A stretch of DNA of 64,000 nt from Lysobacter sp. 5GHs7-4 (GCF_021284765.1 NZ_CP089924.1:3180001-3244000); one strand, 5' to 3'. Counted from the stretch's first letter, positions 26,039 through 35,179 are shown. Notes: generated by a model from the sequence alone, not told the origin. Made by a program: numbers and translations.

Positions 26039-26091
26039 GTCCAGGTCCGGTGCCCGCCGGCCGCATCACCGCAAACGAGGACACCCCCCGC

Positions 26092-27309
26092 ATGGAACGC
26101 CCCACGCATGCGCGCGCCGCATGCCTCGCCGCGCTGCGCCGCCACGCAGCGCGCATCGCCGCCGCGCTGTTACTGGCGACGCTAGCCACGGTATCGCAAG
26201 CCGGCCCGCGCACGCCCGCGCGCGACGACGAAGTCCTGTTGCGCCTGCCGCCGGCACGCGGCCAGGCCGACACGCGCCTGCGCCTGCTGGCCGCGAAACT
26301 GGAGCGCCAGCCGCGCGATGCCGCGGTGGCGGCGGAGCTAGCCGAACTCTATCTGGGCCTGGCTGCGCGTACCGACGACGCGCGCTACTACGGCTATGCC
26401 AAATCGGCGTTGCGCCCCTGGCTGAGCGCCGGCCGTCTGCCGCCGTCGCTGTTGCGCAGCCGCATCGCGGTGCGTCAGTACTACCACGAGTTCGCCGGCG
26501 CCCAATCCGATCTGCGCCAGCTGCTCGCGGCGGCACCCGACGACAGCCGCGCCTGGTTCGAACTCGCGCTGCTGCGCCTGGGCGACGGCGACAGCGCCGC
26601 CGCCGCGCGCGCATGCGAGGCGATCGCCGGCCTCGATGCCGTAGAAGCCGAACTGTGTCTGGCTTACCTCGACGCCAACGGCCGCGACCTCGCCGCCGGC
26701 GAGCGTCGCTTGAACCACCTCGCCGCACGCATCCCCGACACCCGCGCCGGGTTGCGCCGCTGGGCTTGGCTGGCCGCAGCCGACGCCTCGGCGCGACTGG
26801 GCCGGCCCGACCAGGCCGAAGCGGCCTACCGCCGTGCCCTGCCGCTGGCGCCGGCCGCCCACGACACGCTGATGGCCTACAGCGACTTCCTGCTCGAACG
26901 CGCGCGCCCGCGCGAAGCGCTGCAACTGCTGGCCGCCGCGCCCGACACCGTCGCCGTCGCCACCCGCCGCGCGCTCGCCTTGCATGCGCTCAAGGACGCG
27001 CGCGCCCTCGCCGCGCGGCGCGATCTGGCCGCACGCCTGCGCCAGCGCGTCCTGCTCGGCGACTCGCCCTACTACCCCGAAGAGATCCGCGCGCAGCTGC
27101 TGTTGTTCGACGACCCACCCGCCGCGCTAGCCTTGGCGCACGCGCAATGGCGCCTGATCAAATCGCCGCTGGCGGCGCGTCAGCTGCGCGAAGCGGCGGC
27201 CGCCGCCGCCGACGGCGTCACCCTGGCGCAGCTGAACGAATGGCTGCGCCGCAATCCCGGCGCGGCCTCGCAGGCGCACGTCAGCGGGGTCGCCCATGCG
27301 CGCGGCTAA
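26092..27309 (+). CDS. Exported TPR-repeat protein
   Basis: Predicted 405 residues. A signal-like N-terminus (IAAALLLATLATVSQA) indicates export. The rest is Ala/Arg/Leu-rich helical repeat, with TPR-like units such as AELAELYLGLAART and LGRPDQAEAAYRRALPLAP. The ATG at 26092 was chosen over a longer frame that lacks a signal peptide. The 3' end overlaps the HupE-like gene by 14 bases, so the two products are probably made together. It may be a periplasmic adaptor for the membrane protein encoded next. Confidence 0.75.
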   Translation: MERPTHARAACLAALRRHAARIAAALLLATLATVSQAGPRTPARDDEVLLRLPPARGQADTRLRLLAAKLERQPRDAAVAAELAELYLGLAARTDDARYYGYAKSALRPWLSAGRLPPSLLRSRIAVRQYYHEFAGAQSDLRQLLAAAPDDSRAWFELALLRLGDGDSAAAARACEAIAGLDAVEAELCLAYLDANGRDLAAGERRLNHLAARIPDTRAGLRRWAWLAAADASARLGRPDQAEAAYRRALPLAPAAHDTLMAYSDFLLERARPREALQLLAAAPDTVAVATRRALALHALKDARALAARRDLAARLRQRVLLGDSPYYPEEIRAQLLLFDDPPAALALAHAQWRLIKSPLAARQLREAAAAAADGVTLAQLNEWLRRNPGAASQAHVSGVAHARG

Positions 27310-28438
27310 GCGTGTCTTCGCCTGCCTGCTGCTGGTGCTGTGCGCGCAGATCGCGCCCGGCTATGCGCATACCAACAGCCTGGCCTACCTGGACCTGCAG
27401 GCGCAGGGCGAGGATCTGCGGCTGCAATGGTCGGTCGCGCTGACCGATCTCAACGAAGTCGCCGACCTGGAACTGGACCGCGACGGCGACCGCGCCATCA
27501 CCTGGGGCGAGCTGCGCGCCAACGCGGCGCCGATCGCCGCCGTGTTCGCGCGCGAGGTGCAACTGGAGCAGGCCGGTCACGCCTGCCTCGCGACCGGCGC
27601 GCCGGGCCTGCGCGTCGACAGCCATCAGGGCGAGCCCTACGCCGTGCTCGACCTGCGCTACCGCTGCCACGTCGGCCTGGACGCGCTGCAGCTGCGCTAC
27701 GGCTTCCAGGCGCGGCGCGACGCCCAGCACCGCGCGATCGTGACCGTGCGTTCCGCGCAGGGCGAGGCGCGCACCTCGGTGGCGGCGCCCGATGGCGGCA
27801 TGCTGCAGCTGGAGCTCGGCCGCAGCTCGGCCTGGAGCGCATTCGCGGGCTTCGTGAAGTACGGCTTCCAGCACATCCTGGAAGGCTGGGACCATGTGCT
27901 GTTCGTGCTGGCGCTGGTGCTGTCGGCGATGCGCGCGCGCGAACAGGACGGCGCGATGGTCGCGGTGCGCAGCCGCGCCTGGGGCCTGCTGAAACTGATC
28001 ACCCTGTTCACCCTCGCGCATTCGCTGACCCTGGTGCTGGCGGCGCTGCAATGGGTGAGTCTGCCCTCGCGCCTGATCGAGGCCGGCATCGCCGCCTCCA
28101 TCGTGGTCACCGCCGCCAACAACCTGGTGCCGTTCCTACGGCCGCGCTGGGAAGCGGCACTGGTGTTCGGCTTCGGGCTGCTGCACGGGCTGGGCTTCGC
28201 TGCCCTGCTCAGCGACCTGCTGCTGTCGACCACGCACCGGGTCACCGCGCTGGCCGGCTTCAACATCGGCGTCGAACTCGGACAGTTGGTGGTGGTCGTG
28301 CTGGCGCTGGCGGCGTTGGGCGCGATTTCGCAGCTGGGCCTGCGCCGCTCGCCATGGCTGCGTCAGCGCGTCACCGCGGTCGCGTCGCTGGCCACGGCCT
28401 GCGCTGGCGCGGTGTGGTTCGTGCAGCGCGCGTTCTGA
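27296..28438 (+). CDS. HupE/UreJ_2-type membrane protein
   Basis: Predicted 380 residues. A signal peptide ends near AHTNSLAYL. The first ~180 residues are a periplasmic beta-rich domain that includes an acidic LDRDGDRAITWGEL segment resembling an EF-hand loop. Seven hydrophobic segments follow, with the HupE/UreJ-type histidines: FQHILEGWDHVLFVLAL, LFTLAHSLTL, FGLLHGLGFA and FNIGVELGQL. HupE and UreJ are associated with nickel supply; this longer type is widespread next to TPR and TonB-receptor genes and is uncharacterised. A metal-transport role is plausible, not shown. Confidence 0.83.
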   Translation: MRAAKRVFACLLLVLCAQIAPGYAHTNSLAYLDLQAQGEDLRLQWSVALTDLNEVADLELDRDGDRAITWGELRANAAPIAAVFAREVQLEQAGHACLATGAPGLRVDSHQGEPYAVLDLRYRCHVGLDALQLRYGFQARRDAQHRAIVTVRSAQGEARTSVAAPDGGMLQLELGRSSAWSAFAGFVKYGFQHILEGWDHVLFVLALVLSAMRAREQDGAMVAVRSRAWGLLKLITLFTLAHSLTLVLAALQWVSLPSRLIEAGIAASIVVTAANNLVPFLRPRWEAALVFGFGLLHGLGFAALLSDLLLSTTHRVTALAGFNIGVELGQLVVVVLALAALGAISQLGLRRSPWLRQRVTAVASLATACAGAVWFVQRAF

Positions 28439-28472
28439 CGATACGCAACACGACGACACGGAGGTCGCCGCA

Positions 28473-29534
28473 ATGAAACAGATCCGATTACAGGGCGAAG
28501 GCGCGGCGCACGAGGTGGTGCGCTGCGTCGATGCCGACCCGCCCGCGCCGCTGCAGCCCGACGAGGTGCGGGTGCAGGTGCTGGCGTTTCCGATCAACCA
28601 GGCCGACCTGCTGACGCTGCAAGGGCGCTACGCCGGCGCCGCGACGGAGCCGGCCACGCTGGGCCTGGAGGCGGTGGGCCGGGTGATCTCGGTCGGCGCG
28701 CAGGTCGATCGCCTGCGCGTGGGCGAACTGGCGATCCTGCTCGGCCAGCGCAACTGGTCGGAGCTGCGTCAGGTGCACTGGTCGCAGGCGATGCCGGTGC
28801 CGTCCTCGGTGGATCCGCTGCAACTGGCGATGCTGAAGGTCAATCCCGCCACCGCCGCGATGCTGCTGACGCGTTTCGTCGCCCTCGATCACGGCGATTG
28901 GATCGTGTTCAACGCCGCAAATTCCGGCGTCGGCCGCAGCCTGATCCAGCTTGCGCGCCTGCTGGGCGTGCGCACCGCGGCGCTGGCGCGGCGCGCGGAG
29001 CTGCTGCCGGCGCTGCGCACGCACGGCGCCGACCTGGCCCTGCTCGACGACGAAGAGGCGCCAGCCGCGGTGCGTGCGGCCGTGGGCGATGCGCGCCTGC
29101 CGCTGGCGGCGGACGCGGTCGGCGGCAGCGCCACCGCGCGTCTGCTGGCCTGCCTGGACGATCGCGGCAGCCTGGTCTGCTACGGCGGCCTGCAGGGCCA
29201 GCCCTGCGCGATCGACGTGCGCGACCTGGTGTTCCGCGACATCCGCGTGCACGGCTTCTGGCTGACCCGCACGCTGGCCGAGAGCGACTACGAACAGCTG
29301 GTGCCGCTGTACCGCGAACTGGGCGACTGCATGCGCGCCGGCCGTCTGCAGCTGCCGGTCGCGCACCGCTATCCCATGCACGCCATCGCCGACGCCATCG
29401 CCGTGGCCGCTCTGCCCGGCGACGGCAAGGTCCTGGTCACCACGCCCGCCTATGCCGAATGGACCGACACCGTCGCGCCGCGAGCCTCCCAGCGCGCCGC
29501 CGTGCCGGTCGAGCGCGTCGAAATCGCCCCTTAA
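28473..29534 (+). CDS. MDR-family zinc-independent reductase (enoyl reductase/quinone oxidoreductase-like)
   Basis: Predicted 353 residues, ATG preceded by GGAGG. It has the MDR fold: N-terminal GroES-like domain (FPINQADLLTLQGRY), then a Rossmann domain with NAANSGVGRSLIQLARLLG, the form seen in mitochondrial-type 2-enoyl thioester reductases (ETR). No catalytic zinc Cys/His set is visible. Reaction: NADPH-dependent reduction of an enoyl or quinone-type double bond. In this operon it might supply a trans-acting enoyl reduction or modify the polyene, but it may equally be an ordinary oxidoreductase. Confidence 0.8.
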   Translation: MKQIRLQGEGAAHEVVRCVDADPPAPLQPDEVRVQVLAFPINQADLLTLQGRYAGAATEPATLGLEAVGRVISVGAQVDRLRVGELAILLGQRNWSELRQVHWSQAMPVPSSVDPLQLAMLKVNPATAAMLLTRFVALDHGDWIVFNAANSGVGRSLIQLARLLGVRTAALARRAELLPALRTHGADLALLDDEEAPAAVRAAVGDARLPLAADAVGGSATARLLACLDDRGSLVCYGGLQGQPCAIDVRDLVFRDIRVHGFWLTRTLAESDYEQLVPLYRELGDCMRAGRLQLPVAHRYPMHAIADAIAVAALPGDGKVLVTTPAYAEWTDTVAPRASQRAAVPVERVEIAP

Positions 29535-29549
29535 TCCCAGGTGTTCCCC

Positions 29550-30326
29550 ATGTCCCTGCTCGAAACCGAACGCGTGTTGAGCGTGCGTCACTGGACGCCC
29601 AACTACTTCAGCTTCACCACCACGCGCGATGCCGGGCTGCGCTTCCTCAGCGGCCAGTTCGTGATGATCGGGCTGCCCGTCGACGGCAAGCCGCTGCTGC
29701 GCGCGTACTCCATCGCCTCGGCGCATTGGGAGGAGGAACTGGAGTTCTTCAGCATCAAGGCCCCGCAAGGTCCGCTGACCTCGCGCCTGCAGCGCCTGCA
29801 GGTCGGCGACGAAGTGCTGATCCGGCGCAAGCCCACCGGCACCCTGCTGGTCGACGATCTGCTGCCGGGCCGCAATCTCTACCTGCTCGCGACCGGCACC
29901 GGTCTGGCGCCGTTTCTGGCGGTGATAAAAGACCCGGCCACCTACGAACGCTTCGAGCGCGTGATCCTGGCCCACGGCGTGCGCCACGCCCAGGACCTGG
30001 CCTATCAGGACCGCATCCGCGAAGAGCTGCCGCGTCACGAGCACTTGGGCGAAACGATTTCGCGGCAGCTGCTGTACTACCCGGCGGTCACGCGCGAGGC
30101 GCATCCGCATCGCGGGCGCCTCACCGAACTGCTGGACAGCGGCCGCATGGCCGCCGACCTCGGCCTGGAACCGCTGGACCCGCAGTGCGATCGCGCCATG
30201 ATCTGCGGCGGCCCGGCCATGCTCGAAGACCTGCGCCGCATCCTCGACGCGCGCGGCTTCGTCGCCGCGCCGCGCATCGGCGTGCCCGGGCACTACGTCT
30301 ACGAACGCGCGTTCGTGGAGAAGTGA
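29550..30326 (+). CDS. fpr: Ferredoxin/flavodoxin-NADP reductase
   Basis: Predicted 258 residues, the exact size of Pseudomonas/Azotobacter-type Fpr. The FAD site is RAYSIAS, with GPLTSRLQ following, and the NADP site includes LATGTGLAPFLAVI and CGGPAMLEDL; the C-terminus ends in VEK, as in this subclass. It moves electrons between NADPH and ferredoxin or flavodoxin in the cytoplasm. The ATG at 29550 is preferred over a GTG at 29541 because family members start at this point. It could feed electrons to the monooxygenase upstream. The next gene begins two bases after its stop. Confidence 0.93.
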   Translation: MSLLETERVLSVRHWTPNYFSFTTTRDAGLRFLSGQFVMIGLPVDGKPLLRAYSIASAHWEEELEFFSIKAPQGPLTSRLQRLQVGDEVLIRRKPTGTLLVDDLLPGRNLYLLATGTGLAPFLAVIKDPATYERFERVILAHGVRHAQDLAYQDRIREELPRHEHLGETISRQLLYYPAVTREAHPHRGRLTELLDSGRMAADLGLEPLDPQCDRAMICGGPAMLEDLRRILDARGFVAAPRIGVPGHYVYERAFVEK

Positions 30327-30328
30327 GC

Positions 30329-32374
30329 ATGCACCGCAGCTTGTTCGCCTTGAGCCTATGCCTGCCGCTGTCGCTGCCGGCGATCGCCGCCGAAACCGAC
30401 GACGACGCCACCACCCTGGACACCCTCACCGTATCCGGGCGCCGCGCCAATCTCGTCGGCGCCGCCATCAGCGCCTCCGAGGGGGTGGTCGGCCCGGACG
30501 AGATCGACGAGCGCCCGCGCCTGCGGCCCGGCGATCTGCTCGAATTCGTGCCGGGCCTGGTCGCCACCCAGCACTCGGGCAGCGGCAAGGCCAACCAGTA
30601 CTTCCTGCGCGGATTCAATCTGGATCACGGCACCGATTTCGCCAGCTTCGTCGACGACATGCCGGCCAACCTGCGCAGCCACGGCCACGGCCAGGGCTAC
30701 ACCGACCTCAATTTCCTGATCCCGGAAACCGTGCAGGAATTGTCGTACCGCAAAGGCCCGTACCACGCCGACGTCGGCGACTTCTCCTCGGCCGGTTCGG
30801 CGCGCTTCGGCCTGGCCGACCGCGTACCGCGCGGTGTCGCCCAGCTGGAACTGGGCCGCTACGGCCACCAGCGCGCGCTGCTGATGGACTCCGCGTCCGC
30901 GGCCGGCGGCGACTTGCTTTACGCGGTAGAACTGCAGCGCTACGACGGCCCCTGGACCGACCTGGACGAGGACGTGCGCAAGCGCAATCTGCTGCTGCGC
31001 TACAGCGCCGATGTCGGCGGCGGTCGCGCGCACCTCAACGTCATGGCTTACCGCAACCGATGGAATTCGCCGGACCAGATTCCGCAGCGCGCGGTCGTCA
31101 GCGGACTGATCTCGCGCTACGGCCAGATCGATCCCAGCGACGGCGGCGATAGCTCGCGCTACAGCCTCTCCGGCGGCTGGCACGGCCCGGCCTGGGGCGG
31201 CGAACTGGAAGCCAGCGCCTACGCCATCGCCTACCGCATGAGCCTGTGGTCCAACTTCACCTACTTCCTCGACGACCCGGTGAACGGCGATCAGTTCCGT
31301 CAGCTCGACGACCGCCGCCTCTATGGCTTCGACCTCGCCCAGCAATGGCAGCCGGGTCGCAGCCGCTGGCGCATCGGCGCGCAGGGCCGCTACGACGACA
31401 TCGACCGCGTCGGCCTGTTCCGCACCCGCCAGCGCCGCACCTTGTCCAGCGTGCGTGACGACCGCGTCGACGAACGCAGCCTGGGCCTGTACGCCCTGCA
31501 CGAGTTCCATTTCAGTCCCGACCTGCGCAGCTACCTCGGCCTGCGCCACGACCGCTATCGCTTCGAGGTCGACAGCGATCTGACGGCGAATTCCGGCGTG
31601 CGCAGCGCCGGCCGCAGTTCGGTCAAGGCCAGCCTGGCCTACCGCCCCGGCGACGCGGTCGATCTATACGCCAGCTACGGCACCGGCTTCCACTCCAACG
31701 ACGCGCGCGGCGCGGTGCTGCGCATCGATCCGGTCAGCGGCGAGCCCGCCGACCGCGTCGACCCGCTGGTCGGGTCACGCGGCGCCGAACTGGGTGCGCG
31801 CCTGCACCTGAGCGACCGCCTGCAGAGCACCGTCGCGCTGTGGACGCTGCGGCTGGATTCGGAACTGCTGTTCGTCGGCGACGCCGGCAACACCGAAGCC
31901 AGCCGCCCCAGCCGCCGCGACGGCATCGAGGCCGGCCTGTACTGGTTCGGCAGCGAGCGCGTCAGCGCCGAACTGGAACTGGCCTACACCCACGCCCGCT
32001 TCCGCGACCGCGACCCGGCCGGACGCGAAGTGCCCGGTGCCGTGCCGTGGGTGATCGGCGCGGGCGTCAGCGTCGGTGGCGAGCGCGACTGGCAGTTCAG
32101 CGCCCACCTGCGCCACTTCGGCGCCACGCCGCTGATCGAGGACGGCTCGGTGGAATCGCGCGCGGCAACCCTGTTGAACTTGCGCCTGGGCCGGCAATGG
32201 CAGCGCTGGAGCCTGCACCTGGATCTGTTCAACGCCTTGGGCAGCAAGGGCCGCGACATCGAGTACTACTTCGCCTCGCGCCTGCCCGGCGAACCCGATG
32301 CAGGCGTCGACGACATCCACTATCACGCGTTCGAACCGCGCTCGCCGCGCCTGACGCTGCGTTACCGCTATTGA
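30329..32374 (+). CDS. TonB-dependent outer-membrane receptor
   Basis: Predicted 681 residues with a signal peptide (LCLPLSLPAIAA). A TonB box-like segment (TLDTLTVSG) is followed by a plug domain (LLEFVPGLVATQHSGSG, FLRGFNLDHGTDFASFVDDM) and a beta-barrel with aromatic strand ends up to the C-terminal RLTLRYRY. It imports a bound ligand across the outer membrane. The length and the HGTDFASFVDDMPANLRSHGHG plug segment resemble the receptors found near HupE/UreJ_2 proteins. The ligand is unknown; the context offers a metal complex or the operon's own product. Start overlaps nothing; spacing to fpr is two bases. Confidence 0.93.
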   Translation: MHRSLFALSLCLPLSLPAIAAETDDDATTLDTLTVSGRRANLVGAAISASEGVVGPDEIDERPRLRPGDLLEFVPGLVATQHSGSGKANQYFLRGFNLDHGTDFASFVDDMPANLRSHGHGQGYTDLNFLIPETVQELSYRKGPYHADVGDFSSAGSARFGLADRVPRGVAQLELGRYGHQRALLMDSASAAGGDLLYAVELQRYDGPWTDLDEDVRKRNLLLRYSADVGGGRAHLNVMAYRNRWNSPDQIPQRAVVSGLISRYGQIDPSDGGDSSRYSLSGGWHGPAWGGELEASAYAIAYRMSLWSNFTYFLDDPVNGDQFRQLDDRRLYGFDLAQQWQPGRSRWRIGAQGRYDDIDRVGLFRTRQRRTLSSVRDDRVDERSLGLYALHEFHFSPDLRSYLGLRHDRYRFEVDSDLTANSGVRSAGRSSVKASLAYRPGDAVDLYASYGTGFHSNDARGAVLRIDPVSGEPADRVDPLVGSRGAELGARLHLSDRLQSTVALWTLRLDSELLFVGDAGNTEASRPSRRDGIEAGLYWFGSERVSAELELAYTHARFRDRDPAGREVPGAVPWVIGAGVSVGGERDWQFSAHLRHFGATPLIEDGSVESRAATLLNLRLGRQWQRWSLHLDLFNALGSKGRDIEYYFASRLPGEPDAGVDDIHYHAFEPRSPRLTLRYRY

Positions 32375-32408
32375 GCCCGGGCGGCGCCGCGGCATGCGCG
32401 CGCCGCGT

Positions 32409-33275
32409 TCAATCGTCCCAGTCCAACCATTCGCCGGGCGCGAGCGCGTGGATGCGCACTTCGCGATCGCGCGCGGCCGCGCGCAGGCGGCCGATCGGAT
32501 CGTCCACTTCCACATACTCCTCCGACCTCGACACGCCGTAGTGGATCGGCACCACCCGCCGTGCGCCCAGGATCGTCGCCGCCGCGACCGCCTGCTCCGG
32601 CGTGAGCACGCCCGGCTGCCCGCTGACCGGCTTGCGCCAGCCGAAGCGCGCGCCGTTGACCGGCAGGAAGGCCGCATCGAACGGACCGAACTGGCGGCCG
32701 ATGCGCCACCAATAGCCATGCCACAGAGTGTCGCCGCCATGGAAGATGCGCCGCCCGCCGGCCGACACCACCCACGACACCTGGGTGTCGCCGTAACCGT
32801 CGGACGCCGGCACCGGCGTGGCGGTGTAGTCGCCCAGCAACTGCGGTTCCCACAAGGCGCTGGGCCGTACGCGTGCGCGCGGCGGCAGCGGCAGCGGACT
32901 CGTGCCCGCGGGATAGGCGAGCGTGCCGCCCTGGGCCAGGGCCTGCGCCACCGCCTTGGCATCGAAGTGATCGGGGTGGGTGTGAGTGACGGCCACGTAG
33001 GCCTCGGCGGAGGCATCGTTCACCGGTATCAGCCTGTCCTTCAGAGCGGCGCCCCAGGCATCGGGATCGATCAGCGGATCGATGAACAAGCTTGCCTGCG
33101 GCAGCTGCAGACGGACGCCGGCCCAGGCCAGGCGCTGGATGCGCAAGCCCGCGCCGCCCGCAGCCGCGCGCGCGCGTCCGCCGGGCAGCAGCGCCAGCGC
33201 CGTCAGTCCCGCCGCCGCGCCGATGAACTGACGGCGGCTGCAACGCGTACCGCCGCCGCGATCGTGCACGCTCAT
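32409..33275 (-). CDS. Tat-exported metallo-beta-lactamase-fold hydrolase
   Basis: Predicted 288 residues. The N-terminus has a twin-arginine signal (RRQFIGAAAGLTALALLPGG), so a folded, metal-loaded protein is probably exported. The MBL fold is marked by THTHPDHFD, the GGDTLWHG segment and VVPIHYG near the end, as in UlaG/RomA-type phosphodiesterase or lactonase-like enzymes. Its ATG overlaps the stop codon of the preceding gene by four bases. Likely substrate unknown; N-acyl-phospholipid or phosphodiester-type hydrolysis is common in the subgroup. Confidence 0.87.
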   Translation of the reverse strand: MSVHDRGGGTRCSRRQFIGAAAGLTALALLPGGRARAAAGGAGLRIQRLAWAGVRLQLPQASLFIDPLIDPDAWGAALKDRLIPVNDASAEAYVAVTHTHPDHFDAKAVAQALAQGGTLAYPAGTSPLPLPPRARVRPSALWEPQLLGDYTATPVPASDGYGDTQVSWVVSAGGRRIFHGGDTLWHGYWWRIGRQFGPFDAAFLPVNGARFGWRKPVSGQPGVLTPEQAVAAATILGARRVVPIHYGVSRSEEYVEVDDPIGRLRAAARDREVRIHALAPGEWLDWDD

Positions 33276-34096
33276 GCCCGCGCCTCGCGCAGCGCCATCG
33301 CCGCATCCAGCGCGAACACCGATTGCGCCACGATCGCCTCCAGGTTGCGCGCGTGCCAGTCGCGCTCGAACGCCAGCGCCTGCACCTGCGGCGCCAGGCA
33401 GGCTTCGATCGGAATCGCGGCGATGCGCGCATCGGCCTGCCGCGACGTGGCGCTGGCGCGGATGCCCACCACCGTGTCGCGCAAGCGGTCGAGGTAGTGC
33501 AAGGCCTGGTCCAATACCACCGCAGGGAAGCAGCCGATATGCCCGCCGATCACGCTGCCGCGTCCGAACTCGCGCAAGCGCAGGATCGCCGCGCGCAAGG
33601 CCATGGGATCGGCGCGCGACAGGTAGACGATGCGGCCGACGATGTTGTCGCCGGCGCAAACCAGATCGGCGCTGGGCACGTCCACGCTGATGTGGTCCAG
33701 GGTCTTGCCGGGGTTGTGCAGCAGGCGCAGCTCGTGCGCGCCCCAACGCAGGCTCATGGCATGGTCGAACACCAGTTGCGGCTCCAGGTAGTACGCGTCC
33801 TCGCGCCGGTTCTGGTGCAGGAAGGTATGCCGGTAATGGCGCTGGGCGATGCGCAGGGCCTGCGGAAACAGCGGCAGCGCGGCCATGTGGTCGCTCATGC
33901 AGTGCGTCGCGACGATCGCGCGCACGGTCTTGCCGCGCTCCTCGCACAGCAGCTGGCGCAGACGCAGCGCGTCGTCGGTTCTGCCCAGCGCGTCCACCAG
34001 CAAGGCGTCGTCGCCGTCGATGAAGGCGGTGGCCACCGATTCGTGGTCGTCGCCGACGAACATCCACACCTGCTCCGCTACCGGTTGCACCCGCAT
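33272..34096 (-). CDS. Metallo-beta-lactamase-fold hydrolase
   Basis: Predicted 274 residues from an ATG with GGAGGA eight bases upstream. The metal motif reads THCMSDH, and further ligands are in LLHNPGKTLDHISVDV (His of the loop before strand), CAGDNIVG (Asp) and IGGHIG (His). No signal peptide, so probably cytoplasmic. The first His-x-His is altered to His-Cys-x-x-Asp-His, so one zinc site may be modified. It heads a two-gene operon with the Tat-exported hydrolase and is divergent from a LysR regulator, which probably controls it. Confidence 0.82.
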   Translation of the reverse strand: MRVQPVAEQVWMFVGDDHESVATAFIDGDDALLVDALGRTDDALRLRQLLCEERGKTVRAIVATHCMSDHMAALPLFPQALRIAQRHYRHTFLHQNRREDAYYLEPQLVFDHAMSLRWGAHELRLLHNPGKTLDHISVDVPSADLVCAGDNIVGRIVYLSRADPMALRAAILRLREFGRGSVIGGHIGCFPAVVLDQALHYLDRLRDTVVGIRASATSRQADARIAAIPIEACLAPQVQALAFERDWHARNLEAIVAQSVFALDAAMALREARA

Positions 34097-34173
34097 CGTC
34101 GCCGTCCTCCAGGTCGAGGACGCCATCTTTGCCAGCGCCTGCGCGCGCGACAAACGATCAATTTTCGCCACCG

Positions 34174-34188
34174 CGTTAGCAAAACTAA
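34174..34188 (+). promoter_or_regulatory. LysR-type T-N11-A regulator box
   Basis: GTTAGCAAAACTAAC is a perfect 5-5-5 inverted repeat with the T-N11-A form of LysR-regulator sites. It is placed 78 bases before the hydrolase start and 42 bases before the LysR start in the divergent intergenic region, the standard position for an autoregulated recognition site. Confidence 0.72.
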
Positions 34189-34229
34189 CTTGATAGGATG
34201 AAGCCCCGTCACCGCAGGCTCAGACGCCC

Positions 34230-35138
34230 GTGAAGCCGCGCCGCCCCGCTCCGCTCAACGCCCTGCGGGCCTTCGAGGCGGCCGCGCGCAGCCTCAGCTT
34301 CCAGACCGCCGCCGCGCAGCTGTTCGTCACCCCGGCCGCGGTCAGCCACCAGGTCAAGCACCTGGAGGAACACCTGGGCGTCAAACTGTTCCATCGCGGC
34401 CATCGTGCGGTTGAGCTGACCGCGCAGGGCGCGGCGCTGGCCGACTCGCTGGCCGAGGCCTTCGGTCTGCTCGACCTGGCCCTGGACCGCGCCACCGCGC
34501 CCACCGCCGCGCACCTGCGCGTGAGCACGGTCGAATCCTTCGCCGCCAAATGGCTGGCGCCGCGGCTGCACCGCTTCCACCGCGATCATCCCGAACTCAA
34601 GTTGCGCATCGACACCGGCAACGAACACAGCGATTTCGCGCGCGACGGCGTCGACGTGGCCATCCGCTACGGCGCCGGCGGGTACGTCGAGGCCGAGAAA
34701 CTCATGGACGCACCGGCGTTTCCCGTCTGCGCACCGGCCTTGCTGCACGACAGCGAGCGTCCGCTCACGCAAGCCGACGACCTGCGCCGCCACACCTTGC
34801 TGCACGACGAAAGCGCGGCCGGTCGCAGCGGCGTGCCGGACTGGCCGGCCTGGCTGCGCGCCGCCGGCGTCGACCCCATCGAGGCCGAACGCGGCCCGGT
34901 GTTCTCCAGCATCTACCTGGCGCAGGAAGCCGCCATCGCCGGCCACGGCATCGCATTGGGCGTGGCGCCGCTGGTGGCGGAAGATCTGCGCCTAGGACGT
35001 CTGATTCGGCCCTTCGATCAAATCCTGCCCAACGCCTACGCGTTCTGGATGGTGCGCAAGCCCGGCGTCGCGTCGCCGGCCGTGGCGGCCTTCTGTCGCT
35101 GGTTGCGCCAGGAAGCCGACGACGCGCGCGCGACCTGA
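34230..35138 (+). CDS. LysR-family transcriptional regulator (GcvA-like)
   Basis: Predicted 302 residues. The start is a GTG (MKPRRPAPLNALRAFEAAAR); no ATG fits the frame. The winged helix-turn-helix covers residues 8-65 (LSFQTAAAQLFVTPAAVSHQVK), in the form typical of the GcvA/AmpR group. The periplasmic-binding-protein-like effector domain follows (DFARDGVDVAIRYG). It is expected to activate the divergent pair of MBL-fold hydrolases through the box at 34174-34188. The co-inducer is unknown. Confidence 0.93.
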   Translation: MKPRRPAPLNALRAFEAAARSLSFQTAAAQLFVTPAAVSHQVKHLEEHLGVKLFHRGHRAVELTAQGAALADSLAEAFGLLDLALDRATAPTAAHLRVSTVESFAAKWLAPRLHRFHRDHPELKLRIDTGNEHSDFARDGVDVAIRYGAGGYVEAEKLMDAPAFPVCAPALLHDSERPLTQADDLRRHTLLHDESAAGRSGVPDWPAWLRAAGVDPIEAERGPVFSSIYLAQEAAIAGHGIALGVAPLVAEDLRLGRLIRPFDQILPNAYAFWMVRKPGVASPAVAAFCRWLRQEADDARAT

Positions 35139-35179
35139 GCCGACGGTGTACGCCCTCTAGTTCCCGATCCGGACCGCCC

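Noticed and set aside
12223..32374. A full enediyne biosynthetic cluster
   Set aside because: Only the synthase resembles enediyne enzymes; the conserved partner genes (E3, E4, E5-type) are absent, so a polyene product is more likely.
32409..34067. A single 552-residue MBL fusion protein on the minus strand
   Set aside because: The upstream half is a different frame of the neighbouring hydrolase; the Tat signal at 33275 and the ATGA overlap define two genes.
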